34,812 nucleotides of DNA from Anaerolineales bacterium. GTDB lineage: Bacteria > Chloroflexota > Anaerolineae > Anaerolineales > UBA11579. The DNA is taken from assembly GCA_024710875.1 (NCBI GenBank), contig JANJTX010000012.1, positions 1 to 34,812 of the forward strand, in the 5' to 3' direction. Below the pieces are notes generated by a model that saw only the letters and a list, made by a program, of their open reading frames with translations, was not told the DNA's origin and did no database searches. Made by a program: the position numbers and the translations under genes. How positions within the stretch are numbered: the first letter of the stretch is position 1; every line of letters begins with the position of its first letter. Shown piece by piece: positions 15,263 through 23,321 of this stretch.

Positions 15263-17509
15263 TTATGGCAGGTAACTCAAATAGACCTGGTTGCCCACCG
15301 CCAGAAAAATTGCCCGAGTCGGGCTGACGGCAAAGGCCGTTACCAGTCCGGGTGGAAAGTCAGACTGAACCCGGTACTGGCGCACCAGGTTCACCCGCAG
15401 GCTGAAGTGATACACCGAGCGCGTGATAGGGTCCAGAAAAAACAGTGAGGGCTCCGGTGGGTCGGTCTGCTCCAGTTGCGAAAAGGTCGCCCCGGCCACC
15501 TGCGAACCGGCCGCGCGCCCCGGGCGGTCGTCTGTGTACACGGCCGGGTCTTCGCAACGAGTCGGCGACTCGCGCAGGCTGCTGAAAACGCACAGGGTGT
15601 AATGGCCATCGCTGTGCAACACAAACAGGTCAGCGCCATTTACGGCCAGGTCAATCGCGCCACCCAGCGCCGGGACCTCTGCCCCAAAGAAAAAGCGCGG
15701 CGGCCCGGGGAACTGGCCGTCTTCCCCGTCATACAACCACACGGCATTGGTCAGTGGGTCCAACACGTACAATCGTCCGCCATCCACCGCCAGGGCGCTG
15801 GGGTTGCCCCAGGCACTGTCGGGGGGGGTCAGAGGGGCAACCAGCGGAGCTTTCTCGGGAATGCAAAACATCAGGTTGCCGTTCCCGTCCATCGCCACAA
15901 TTTCAGCGCCTTGCTCATTTTGCGGCACGGCGACGATATCCACCACCGGTCCAACAATAAACTGGCCATGTTGCGCCGGCCCGCACGAAAAAGTCGGGTC
16001 GAGTTCATAGCCGCGCCCGGTCAGCCACGCTCGCAATACCCGCCCACTGTTGGCATCCAGCATATACAAGTTTGTGCCGGTCGCCACCATTTGCCGAATA
16101 CGAATCGAACCACTAAGCGACCCCGAAATTGCTGGCGTGAAGGTCAGGCGGAAAACTCCTTCCAGTTCATCCAGGGCGCCCTGGGCGCGCTGGCGCAAGG
16201 AGTCCGTCTCGGGCGTCCGGCTGTAAGCCTCGGCTCGCTCCAGCAATGCCAGCGTATTCTGCCAACCGGCCGCAGCTTCGCTACTATCGCTGGCCTCCGC
16301 CGCCGATTCAGCCGCCAATTGCGCCTGACCCAGGTACGTCTGGTAACCCTGCTCACGCCCCAGATTCAAGTAAATCACCAGTGCTACTGTCGTCACCACC
16401 ACCGGCACCGCCACCGCCACCAGCGCCATGGTCGAGGCTGGCAGATTCAACATTTCGTCTGTCGGCAGCATCCGCCCCAAGAAAGCTTTCAGGCGCGCCC
16501 CCGCCTGGCGCAGGGCAGCTCCCAGCCCACTGGCTGCACCTCCGGCCAGCGCACTTACCGCCGGCAACCGCCCCAACGCGATCTGAATGGGCGACGCCTT
16601 CTTTACTTCTGGCGTCCGTTCAGGCTTGATACGCTGGGCAGGCCGATCCAGCGGGGAACGCGCCGCCAGCGGCTCCTCAGCCTCGGCTTCGACTTCCCTC
16701 GGCCGATTCTTTATCGATTCAACCCGCGCCGGTGCCCCCACGGGCGGGCTGGCCTTTTCTTGCAGTATTTCTGGCGCTGCCGTTTCGGCTGGGCGCGCCA
16801 CCGGCTGCTGGGCCGCGGCAGGGGTGCGTAACAACGCCAGTTGCCCATTCCCCGGGCGGGCTTCGATCAACACCGCCTGTAAATCCGTACCGGCATCATC
16901 CAGAAAACGCCGTGCCGCGTACCCCAGTGGCCGCCCGACCACCTCCCGGAACGTCGCTGAATTCCAGCCCGCAGGCAGCTTCGGAACAAAAAGTAGCAGA
17001 GCCCCCGGGCTCAATGGAGTTTGAAAGAATCGAATTTGGGGCGTACGCGCCACCCCCAGCCCGCGTCCGCTGGTTTCCGGGTCATGCAGGTGTTCAATTC
17101 CGGCCCGCGTCATCAAAAAACCGTGCGCCGGGCCACACTGGGCCATGAACAGCATATCCTCGCGCAAGGCCATCAGCGTCAGGTACACCACGCTCGGTTC
17201 GCCCCCACCTTTTAGATTACGGTTCAACAGCGTCTCATTCAGCCCTTCGGCCAGTTCCCGCAGAGCAGCCGTGGCCGAACCCGGCGTACCGTAAAATGTG
17301 CGCTCTAAACTTTGCAGCAACGTCAGAGATTGCTCGCGCGAAAGGGTCGGCCCGCTGGCCACATGCAAATAGCCGATAAAGCCATCCTGCTTGCGCCCGC
17401 GCGCCACCCGCCGCGGCGGCTGGGCCACATGCACACCCGGCAGTCCGGGCAGGTCGCGCCCCGCGCTGCGGTGCAGCCCCACAAGGTTCAAATCATAGGA
17501 TTCAGTCAT
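15263..17509 (-). CDS. Degenerate PP2C-like domain, one TM helix and C-terminal beta-propeller
   Basis: A 748-residue protein with three parts. Residues about 1-225 follow the PP2C phosphatase fold (RGRKQDGFIGYLHVA; DMLFMAQCGPAHGFLMTRAG; FQTPLSPGALLLFVPK). Key metal Asp residues are missing: no DG.GG after the first strand, GPAHG where GDSR is expected, and no final SDG. A Pro/Glu/Ala-rich linker (about 230-330) precedes one TM helix (about 366-390: ALVAVAVPVVVTTVALVIYL), a short coiled region, then repeated strands of the type LYMLDANSGRV, LYVLDPLTNAVWLYD, LFFLDPITRSVYHF, typical of an NHL-like beta-propeller. The propeller is predicted outside the membrane. Function unknown; upstream of priA on the same strand. 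Confidence 0.8.
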   Translation of the reverse strand: MTESYDLNLVGLHRSAGRDLPGLPGVHVAQPPRRVARGRKQDGFIGYLHVASGPTLSREQSLTLLQSLERTFYGTPGSATAALRELAEGLNETLLNRNLKGGGEPSVVYLTLMALREDMLFMAQCGPAHGFLMTRAGIEHLHDPETSGRGLGVARTPQIRFFQTPLSPGALLLFVPKLPAGWNSATFREVVGRPLGYAARRFLDDAGTDLQAVLIEARPGNGQLALLRTPAAAQQPVARPAETAAPEILQEKASPPVGAPARVESIKNRPREVEAEAEEPLAARSPLDRPAQRIKPERTPEVKKASPIQIALGRLPAVSALAGGAASGLGAALRQAGARLKAFLGRMLPTDEMLNLPASTMALVAVAVPVVVTTVALVIYLNLGREQGYQTYLGQAQLAAESAAEASDSSEAAAGWQNTLALLERAEAYSRTPETDSLRQRAQGALDELEGVFRLTFTPAISGSLSGSIRIRQMVATGTNLYMLDANSGRVLRAWLTGRGYELDPTFSCGPAQHGQFIVGPVVDIVAVPQNEQGAEIVAMDGNGNLMFCIPEKAPLVAPLTPPDSAWGNPSALAVDGGRLYVLDPLTNAVWLYDGEDGQFPGPPRFFFGAEVPALGGAIDLAVNGADLFVLHSDGHYTLCVFSSLRESPTRCEDPAVYTDDRPGRAAGSQVAGATFSQLEQTDPPEPSLFFLDPITRSVYHFSLRVNLVRQYRVQSDFPPGLVTAFAVSPTRAIFLAVGNQVYLSYLP

Positions 17510-17536
17510 AAGTAAAAGGGGTTCGCGTGCCCCAAA

Positions 17537-17567
17537 TTGTCAGTTAATGGCTCGGAATCATTATACT
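17537..17567 (+). promoter_or_regulatory. Promoter of the acetyltransferase/aminotransferase operon
   Basis: TTGTCA (17537-17542) and TATACT (17562-17567) on the plus strand are 19 bp apart, a little long. The -10 shares bases with a minus-strand TATAAT (17560-17565) that would serve the PP2C-like gene, so the two divergent promoters physically overlap. Confidence 0.4.
17560..17565 (-). promoter_or_regulatory. -10 box of the PP2C-like gene
   Basis: TATAAT on the minus strand, 50 nt before ATG 17509. No good -35 was found. It overlaps the plus-strand TATACT of the divergent operon. Confidence 0.4.
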
Positions 17568-17647
17568 GGTAAAATCCCACCGGGCTATTCCGGCAGCCGC
17601 TACAACTCCGCCGACCGCCACTTTCCTTACAGGTACACACCCACCCC

Positions 17648-18676
17648 ATGCAACTCTCCCTCATCACCCAAGAAACCGACTGGTTGCCGCTCGCTGCCGA
17701 GTGGAACGCCCTCCTCATCCATAGTGCAAGCGATGTGCCGTTCCTGCGCCATGAATACCTGCTCGCCTGGTGGCAGCACAAGGGCGGCGGCGAATGGCCC
17801 GCCGATAGCCAGCTCGCCATCGTCCTTGCCCGCGACCCCGCCGGAGCGCTCCTCGGCATCGCCCCGCTGTTTCTCGCCCCCGCCAAAGACACCCAGCGCC
17901 CGGCTCTGCACCTGCTCGGCAGCCTGGAAATTAGCGACTTTCTCGACCTCATCGCCCGCCCCGCAGACCTGCCAACCTTCACCGCCGCCCTGCTGGGTTT
18001 CCTCACTGGCCCCGAAGCCCCCACCTGGCAGACCCTGGACTGGCAAAACATCCTCGAAGACTCGCCCACCTTGCCAGCCCTGCAAGCCGCCGCCGAAGCC
18101 ACTGGCCTCACATATACCCACAGCCGCCTCCAGCCCGCGCCTTTCATCCCACTCGCTGGCGATTTTGACGCCTGGCTCGAATCCATTGACGGCAAGGAAC
18201 GCCAGGAATTCCGCCGCAAACTCCGCAACGCCGCCCGCTACCCCGTGCCCGTCGGCTGGTACAAACTCACCGACCCTGCCACCCTCCCGGAAGAATTTGA
18301 GGCCTTCGGCAAATTGATGGTGCAGGAACGCGGCAAGCAGGACTTTCTCACCTCCGCCATGGCCACCCAGATGCTCGCCATCGCCCAGGCGGCCCTCGCT
18401 GGCGGCTACCTTGACCTGCGCTTTCTCACCGTCGGCAAGCAGAAGGCCGCCGCCCTGCTCTGTTTTGATTACAACAACCGCCTTTGGGGTTACAACTCCG
18501 GCCTGGAAAATCGCTTTGGCGACCTCTCGCCCGGCGCCGTCCTGCTCGGCTTTACCCTTATGGATGCCTGCGATACTGGCAAAACAGCCTTTGACTTCAT
18601 GCGCGGCGACGAAGAATACAAATTCCGCTACGGCGGCATCCCCCGCTGGGTCACCCGCGCCCTGATTCAACGTTAG
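17648..18676 (+). CDS. GNAT-fold acetyltransferase, BioF2-like/CelD family
   Basis: A 342-residue cytosolic protein of the Acetyltransf_6 (CelD/BcsL, FemAB-like) type. The N-terminal half has SDVPFLRHEYLLAWWQHKGG and a hydrophobic strand LLGIAPLFLAP. The C-terminal GNAT half has DGKERQEFRRKLRNA, then GKQKAAALLCFDYNNRLWGY and the family-typical ending FDFMRGDEEYKFRYGG. Such proteins transfer acyl or aminoacyl groups and often sit in exopolysaccharide or envelope clusters; the substrate here is unknown. The ATG has only a weak Shine-Dalgarno. The aminotransferase-like gene begins 16 nt downstream, so this is an operon. Both genes use C-ending codons more heavily than the neighbours. Confidence 0.88.
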   Translation: MQLSLITQETDWLPLAAEWNALLIHSASDVPFLRHEYLLAWWQHKGGGEWPADSQLAIVLARDPAGALLGIAPLFLAPAKDTQRPALHLLGSLEISDFLDLIARPADLPTFTAALLGFLTGPEAPTWQTLDWQNILEDSPTLPALQAAAEATGLTYTHSRLQPAPFIPLAGDFDAWLESIDGKERQEFRRKLRNAARYPVPVGWYKLTDPATLPEEFEAFGKLMVQERGKQDFLTSAMATQMLAIAQAALAGGYLDLRFLTVGKQKAAALLCFDYNNRLWGYNSGLENRFGDLSPGAVLLGFTLMDACDTGKTAFDFMRGDEEYKFRYGGIPRWVTRALIQR

Positions 18677-18692
18677 TCCCAAGGAGCCCCCC

Positions 18693-19955
18693 ATGCTGGA
18701 CCTCACCGAAATCCGCCGCCACTTCCCCGCCCTTCAACAGCGCCCGGCCATCTACTTTGATAACCCCGCCGGCACCCAGGTCGCCCGCCAGTCGGCTGAC
18801 CGCATGCTCGATTACCTTCTGCACACCAACAGCAACAAGGGCGGCGCCTTTGCCTTAAGCCGCGCCAGCGATGCCGTGCTGGACGAAGCCCGTCAGGCCG
18901 CCGCCGACTTCCTCGGCGCCGTCCGCAAGGAAGAAATCGTCTTCGGCCCCAATATGACCAGCCTCACCCTCCACCTCAGCCGCTCGCTCGCCCACCGCCT
19001 GAACCCCGGCGACCGCGTCCTCGTTACCCGCCTCGACCATGATGCCAACATCAGCCCCTGGACCCGCATCGCCGAAGACCGCCGCGCCGAAGTCGTGTGG
19101 GTGGATTTTGACATGGAAGACGGCACGCTCAACCCGGACAGCCTGCGCGCCGCCCTTGAACAACAACCCAAGCTGGCCGCCATCGGCTACGCCAGCAACG
19201 CTCTTGGCACTGTCAACCCCGTCAAAGACATCATTCGCCAGGCCCGTGCCGCCGGCGTCGAAACCATCTTCATCGATGCCGTCCAGTACGCCCCCCATGG
19301 CCCCATTGATGTACAGGATTTGGATTGCGATTTTCTCGCCTGCTCGGCCTATAAATTCTTTGGCCCGCACCTCGGCCTGCTCTATGGCCGTTACGAACTG
19401 CTGGACGAACTTACTGCCTACAAGGTCCGCCCCGCCAGCAACCAGCCGCCCTACAAGTGGGAAACCGGCACCGGCAACCATGAAGGCATCGCCGGTCTGC
19501 TCGGCGCGCTGGAATACATCGAGTGGCTCGGCGAAACCTACGGCGCTGACCAGCACGCCCGCCTCGCCGAAACCTACACCGGCCGCCGCCTCACCCTGCG
19601 TAAAGGCCTGGCCGCCCTGCGAGCCTACGAATTTGAGTTAAGCCGCGCCATGCTCGAGATGCTCGCCAGCATCCCCAAGCTGCGCCTGTACGGCCTGGCC
19701 GACCCGCGCCGCATCGAAGAGCGTGTCCCCACGTTCTCCATCAACATCGAAGGCCATCACCCCCGCGCCGTCGCCGAAGCCCTCGATAAGCGCGACATCT
19801 ACGCTTGGGATGGCAACTACTACGCCCTGGCCGTCACCGAGCGTCTCGGCCTCGAAGACCACGGCGGTATGGTACGCCTCGGCCCGGTCCACTACAACAC
19901 GCTGGAAGAAGTTCAGCGCGTCGGTCAGGCCCTCGCCGAAATCAGCGCTTCCTGA
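18693..19955 (+). CDS. Cysteine-desulfurase-like class V aminotransferase
   Basis: A 420-residue fold-type I PLP enzyme. The Schiff-base lysine is K221 in CSAYKFFGPH; H116 (LDHDAN), D195 and Q198 (FIDAVQYAPHGP) line the cofactor. The overall pattern (YFDNPAGTQV near the start, VRLGPVHYNTLEEV at the end) matches the cysteine-desulfurase-like subfamily related to SufS/CsdA. The C-terminal loop reads YAWDGNYYALAV, where true desulfurases have a catalytic Cys in RxGxxC; no Cys is present there. A lyase or other PLP reaction is therefore more likely than classic sulfur transfer. AAGGAG lies seven bases before the ATG. Last gene of the operon, followed directly by a terminator. Confidence 0.9.
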   Translation: MLDLTEIRRHFPALQQRPAIYFDNPAGTQVARQSADRMLDYLLHTNSNKGGAFALSRASDAVLDEARQAAADFLGAVRKEEIVFGPNMTSLTLHLSRSLAHRLNPGDRVLVTRLDHDANISPWTRIAEDRRAEVVWVDFDMEDGTLNPDSLRAALEQQPKLAAIGYASNALGTVNPVKDIIRQARAAGVETIFIDAVQYAPHGPIDVQDLDCDFLACSAYKFFGPHLGLLYGRYELLDELTAYKVRPASNQPPYKWETGTGNHEGIAGLLGALEYIEWLGETYGADQHARLAETYTGRRLTLRKGLAALRAYEFELSRAMLEMLASIPKLRLYGLADPRRIEERVPTFSINIEGHHPRAVAEALDKRDIYAWDGNYYALAVTERLGLEDHGGMVRLGPVHYNTLEEVQRVGQALAEISAS

Positions 19956-19960
19956 AAACC

Positions 19961-19987
19961 AAACGCCCCCGAAACCGGGGGCGTTTT
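19961..19987. terminator. Bidirectional rho-independent terminator
   Basis: An 11-bp perfect stem (19961-19971 with 19976-19986) with a four-base loop and a T run on the plus side. A-rich sequence on the other side makes it serviceable for the convergent arrestin-like gene too. Confidence 0.85.
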
Positions 19988-20006
19988 CAATTCAAGTCAA
20001 ACTCTT

Positions 20007-20918
20007 TTACACTACATCCAACTGCACCCCTGCACTGGTATCCTTGCGAAACGGCCGGTCCAACACACCATATAAATACCAGCGACACAGTCCGTGGGGG
20101 GTTCCGGCGCTGGGCGGATAGCCCTCGGGGATGGTTATTTCAAACGGGAAGGCATAACGCGCCCCTGCTTGCAGGCTTTGGCGATCGGCAACCTCCACCG
20201 CCTCAACCTCCTCTTCGTGGGAATTCATTACTGCGGTATCGCGGCCCGTCAAGCGGCTCTGCAATTCGGGTAAATCCCGCGGCACCGCTTCCCGGATTCG
20301 CAATTCAACCCGCACACCGGAGATATCTATATCCACCTTCGGCTGCACAACCAGTTCACCCCGCATAAGCTCTCCAACCGCCCAGTTCGTACCCGGCAGG
20401 TGGAGTTCCAGACTGGCTTCTTCCGGTTCGTTGCTCTGCCCAAAAACGCCAGCCGCGTTCTCAGCCAGTTGCCCGGCAATCAAAATCTCCACTTCTTCGC
20501 GAATATCAAAAGCCAGATTACGCCCGGCGCGCACCTCAACCGCCCAGCCATACTCCATCAAACGGCCATCCTCACAGGTTGGATGAGCCTCTGGCGGTAC
20601 GTGCAAAATCACTTCAAAGGTCTCGTTGGTGTCCTTGTTCAGCTCGGTTTCTTCCAGCAGCAGGACGGCATCATGTTCCACTTCTTCCGATTCCCAATGC
20701 TTGTTTTCTGTCTTTCCCCCGGCGGTTGCATCCATCTCACGCACCGCTACCTGATAAGATTCTTCGCTTTTCAGGACTGCCGTCAAGTCTGATATTTTCA
20801 AATCTTTCTTGCAGGACACATTCACCTGCAAATTGATCTCTTCCCCTGCTTGGTAAATCGGCGGGTCGCGGTCAACCACGACATCAATTGTCAGCTTCGG
20901 TCCAAACAGAGCGGACAT
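20007..20918 (-). CDS. Arrestin-like two-domain beta-sandwich protein
   Basis: A 303-residue cytosolic protein, nearly all beta strand. Features such as LTIDVVVDRDPPIYQAGEEI (a 'Y.aGE.v' strand), YGWAVEVRAGRNLAFDIREE and the second-half YAFPFEITIPEGYPPS ... RWYLYGVLD recall arrestin/Vps26/Spo0M-type double beta-sandwich folds. This is a fold-level guess; I recognise no catalytic motif. I start at ATG 20918 because AGGAGG lies exactly six bases upstream; the ATG three bases earlier is too close. The oppositely oriented aminotransferase ends just beyond a shared terminator. The gene may follow the amine oxidase in one transcript (35-nt gap). Confidence 0.75.
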   Translation of the reverse strand: MSALFGPKLTIDVVVDRDPPIYQAGEEINLQVNVSCKKDLKISDLTAVLKSEESYQVAVREMDATAGGKTENKHWESEEVEHDAVLLLEETELNKDTNETFEVILHVPPEAHPTCEDGRLMEYGWAVEVRAGRNLAFDIREEVEILIAGQLAENAAGVFGQSNEPEEASLELHLPGTNWAVGELMRGELVVQPKVDIDISGVRVELRIREAVPRDLPELQSRLTGRDTAVMNSHEEEVEAVEVADRQSLQAGARYAFPFEITIPEGYPPSAGTPHGLCRWYLYGVLDRPFRKDTSAGVQLDVV

Positions 20919-20953
20919 CATCCACCTCCTCAAGGTTTCATTGCGATTCTAAC

Positions 20954-22336
20954 CTACCTCCGACTGATTTCGCGCCCGGCCCGCACTCCGGAGAGATACG
21001 CCCCGTGCGCCGTACCAAAATATTTTCGTTCGGTAGCCTCACCTGCAAAAAACAACCGCCCTTCCAGCGGCTCCGCCAAGTGGTCGCGCATTCCCAGTTC
21101 ACTGCCCAACGCATTGAACGAATACGAGCCGCGCGCCATCGGGTCATTCCACCAGCGCGTGATCTGAAAATCCACCGGCTCCGGAATCCCCGCCCCAAAC
21201 ATCCGGCGCAAAGTTTGCATCGCGCTGGCCACAATTTGCGTGTCGGTCCAGGATTCCATCTCTCGGCCTTTATCCGCGGCGTTAAAACCCAGCAACACCG
21301 GCCAGCCTGTCGCGTTGGTCAGGCTCACCCAATCCGTCCACTCCCCGCGTTCCACCGGGATATGCTGCAACCAGTCGGCCTCGGCCGGCCAAAAGACCTC
21401 TTCAAACCGCAAATAGCACTTGTTCAACACCCCCACCCCCAGCGCTTCAATGGCCGTACGCTTGCGGGCTGGCAGGGCGGGAGTAAATTGAATATCGCCC
21501 GCCTTCAACACCCCCAGCGGCACGCTCACAATCGCATAGTCGCCGCTGTACGTCCCGCGATTGGTTTTAACCACCACCCCCGAACCAGACCAATCCACGC
21601 TCTGGACCACTTCATTCAGCGCCACCGGAATACCTTCCGCCAGCGAATCCACAATCCGCTGGTAGCCTTCCAGTAGCAACGCATCGCCCCCGCCAAAGGC
21701 CTCATCATCATCAAACCAATAGGCCGAGAGCTGTTCCGCACTGCCGGAATACTCATGCTCTAAAATTGTATTCAGCAGAAATTCCAACATCTGTCGGTCG
21801 GCCGTTGAGTAAACCTCATCCCGCGCCGCCGCTTCTACCGCGGCCCGCACGGATTGGTCTTCATCGCCATCCTGGGCTTCCCCAATGACTTCTTCCAGCC
21901 AATCCTGTATTTCTTCCAGCCGCTCTTCCCCGTCTTCATCCAATTCTGTCCCATCCGGCCCGTAAATCCAGGCGTTTTCTGCGTCCGTCTCGGCCAGTTC
22001 AGCCCCAGCCGCCTCGGCCAATTCAGTCAGCGGGTTGCCGCGCGTCCCATGGATCCACGAAGCGCCCATGTCCAGCGGTGCATCCGGCCAGTGCGTACTC
22101 GTCCAGGTTCGTCCCCCCAGCCGTCCCCGGCCTTCCAGCACCTGCACCTCAAACCCGGCTTGCATCAGGGTTTTGGCCGCCGCCAGGCCAGCCAGCCCGG
22201 CTCCCACTACCAGTACCCGCCGACGATCACCGGGCGCGCTGCTTTCTCCCATCGCCAGCGCCGTGCGGCAAGCCGCATTTGCCGCCCCCACGGCCAGCGC
22301 CAAACCTGCCAATCGCAAAAACTCTCGTCGTCGCAT
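20954..22336 (-). CDS. Tat-exported flavin amine oxidase
   Basis: A 460-residue flavoprotein of the monoamine/polyamine oxidase family. A twin-arginine signal RRREFLRLAG (2-11) with a short hydrophobic stretch indicates export in folded form. The FAD-binding Rossmann motif is VLVVGAGLAGLAAAKTL (41-57), followed by GRGRLGGRTWT. The C-terminal FAD signature is LFFAGEATERKYFGTAHGAY. An acidic insert (about 125-160, rich in Glu/Asp) is unusual. By family it oxidises an amine with O2 to an aldehyde and H2O2; the substrate is not known. The ATG at 22336 is the natural start of the Tat signal. A TATAAT lies at 22408-22413. Confidence 0.9.
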   Translation of the reverse strand: MRRREFLRLAGLALAVGAANAACRTALAMGESSAPGDRRRVLVVGAGLAGLAAAKTLMQAGFEVQVLEGRGRLGGRTWTSTHWPDAPLDMGASWIHGTRGNPLTELAEAAGAELAETDAENAWIYGPDGTELDEDGEERLEEIQDWLEEVIGEAQDGDEDQSVRAAVEAAARDEVYSTADRQMLEFLLNTILEHEYSGSAEQLSAYWFDDDEAFGGGDALLLEGYQRIVDSLAEGIPVALNEVVQSVDWSGSGVVVKTNRGTYSGDYAIVSVPLGVLKAGDIQFTPALPARKRTAIEALGVGVLNKCYLRFEEVFWPAEADWLQHIPVERGEWTDWVSLTNATGWPVLLGFNAADKGREMESWTDTQIVASAMQTLRRMFGAGIPEPVDFQITRWWNDPMARGSYSFNALGSELGMRDHLAEPLEGRLFFAGEATERKYFGTAHGAYLSGVRAGREISRR

Positions 22337-22450
22337 AAACGCCCTTCCCGGTTAAGTAATCCCAGCTGGCTGGCAACACAACCTTCTAGCAGTCTACCGA
22401 TTGGAAAATTATACACTTGGGGGAAAATGGGGAGTTCGGGAAAGTTAAAA

Positions 22451-22490
22451 GACAAACGCCAAGGTGAGGGGGGCACCCTAGCGTTTATCA
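22451..22490 (-). repeat. 40-nt hairpin repeat, copy 1
   Basis: A near-palindrome with up to 16 bp of stem and a seven-base G-rich loop (C-rich on minus). On the minus strand it is followed by GTCTTTTAACTTT, so it could end transcription from the minus-strand membrane protein. It is 35/40 identical to copy 2. Confidence 0.75.
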
Positions 22491-22592
22491 GGCCTCATTC
22501 TACACTAATTTGCTCGCTTGAAAACAGTACATCAGTACCAGAATTGTGCAGTTGTGGGGAGTGCTTGCTACTATTCCCCACCAAATTTAAAT

Positions 22593-22632
22593 GATAAACG
22601 CCGAGGTGAGGGGGGCACCCCGGCGTTCATCA
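22593..22632 (-). repeat. 40-nt hairpin repeat, copy 2
   Basis: Same structure as copy 1, 142 bp away in direct orientation. At stem positions 11/29 copy 2 has G-C where copy 1 has A-T, a compensatory change that keeps the stem. On minus it is followed by ATCATTTAAATTT. Confidence 0.75.
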
Positions 22633-22705
22633 ATACAGGATTATAAACCCAACTCTTCCCCTGTCAAGTGATTCGTGAGAAATCGTACAAAAGTAGGAAT
22701 GACGG

Positions 22706-22936
22706 CTACCCCAGCAAACTGCGAAAGAACAACAGCAGCCCAAAGGCCGCCAGCGGCACACCCACAATCGCCCCAATCAGAGTCAGGCACAGCAGAATCC
22801 CGATCACAAAAATCACAAACCCCAGAATCGCCCCCACCAGTCGTCCGGCCATCTCGATGATGAAGCCTACCAGCCGCAAGATTGCCCAAAACGGCCACAC
22901 AAACCAGGGAACCCGTTGCTTTGCATTTTCACTCAT
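22706..22936 (-). CDS. Small membrane protein, two TM helices
   Basis: A 76-residue hydrophobic protein. After a short polar start (MSENAKQRVPWFVWPFWAI) come two or three membrane-spanning stretches, roughly 14-30, 32-52 and 54-74, rich in Ile, Leu, Gly and Phe. No family is recognised. GGAGG lies ten bases before the ATG, which supports translation. It is divergent from the 58-residue membrane protein across a 135-bp spacer and is followed by the hairpin repeats, probably its terminator. Confidence 0.75.
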   Translation of the reverse strand: MSENAKQRVPWFVWPFWAILRLVGFIIEMAGRLVGAILGFVIFVIGILLCLTLIGAIVGVPLAAFGLLLFFRSLLG

Positions 22937-23021
22937 AATGGTTTTACCTCCACCACTCTATACGCAGGCCACCCAACCAGGTTGCAGCAAAGAATACCTC
23001 CCTGATTACACTTAACCACTG

Positions 23022-23027
23022 TATAAT
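23022..23027 (+). promoter_or_regulatory. -10 box of the 58-residue membrane protein
   Basis: A perfect TATAAT on plus, 44 nt before ATG 23072. No matching -35 at 16-18 bp. A TTGACA at 23033-23038 lies downstream of it and has no -10 partner. Confidence 0.45.
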
Positions 23028-23071
23028 GAAATTTGACATATTTTATTAACTGCGAACTTAGGAGCTATTCG

Positions 23072-23248
23072 ATGAAACTGAAACTTTCTGCCCCCAAAGA
23101 AATCACCTGGATTATCGCCGTCGTCGCCGGAGTGGTAGGCCTGCTGCTGCACTTTGGCGTGTTTTCCATCGGCGGTGTTTCCGCCATCTTCCTCGTCGGC
23201 CTCGGCTTTGTGCTGCTCGCCCTCGCCACCCTGCTGAAAAATCTGTAA
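23072..23248 (+). CDS. 58-residue membrane protein
   Basis: A short protein with a basic N-terminus (MKLKLSAPKE) and two hydrophobic helices, about 11-30 (ITWIIAVVAGVVGLLLHFGV) and 33-55, ending in KNL. I chose ATG 23072 because AGGAG lies eight bases upstream; the longer upstream frame has no start signal. Its own terminator directly follows. Function unknown; such two-helix proteins are common in this lineage's relatives, but I cannot name a family. Confidence 0.75.
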   Translation: MKLKLSAPKEITWIIAVVAGVVGLLLHFGVFSIGGVSAIFLVGLGFVLLALATLLKNL

Positions 23249-23264
23249 CTTTCCAAGCTAACAC

Positions 23265-23292
23265 AAAAGCCCCGGCTTTGGTCGGGGCTTTT
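23265..23292 (+). terminator. Terminator of the 58-residue membrane protein gene
   Basis: A perfect 10-bp stem AAAAGCCCCG / CGGGGCTTTT with an eight-base loop, 17 nt after the stop codon. Confidence 0.8.
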
Positions 23293-23321
23293 GATTCCCA
23301 GCAATTCACAAGCAATTAGTG

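Larger units (their letters stand above)
22337..22705. other. Gene-free structured intergenic region
   Basis: No credible gene on either strand over 369 bases. It holds the probable -10 of the amine oxidase (TATAAT minus, 22408-22413), two copies of a 40-nt hairpin (22451-22490, 22593-22632), and between them a 7-bp stem (22554-22560 with 22575-22581). Confidence 0.7.

Noticed and set aside
15476-16831. Plus-strand open frame (451 codons) opposite the PP2C-like gene
   Set aside because: Gln/Arg/His-rich shadow translation with no start signal; the minus frame has clear domains and promoter.
17627-18706. Minus-strand open frame (359 codons) opposite the acetyltransferase
   Set aside because: Gly/Val/Glu-rich shadow of a C-ending-codon gene; it would overlap both neighbours and lacks a Shine-Dalgarno.
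23033-23038. TTGACA as a -35 box
   Set aside because: No -10-like sequence lies 16-18 bp downstream, and it sits after the better TATAAT at 23022.
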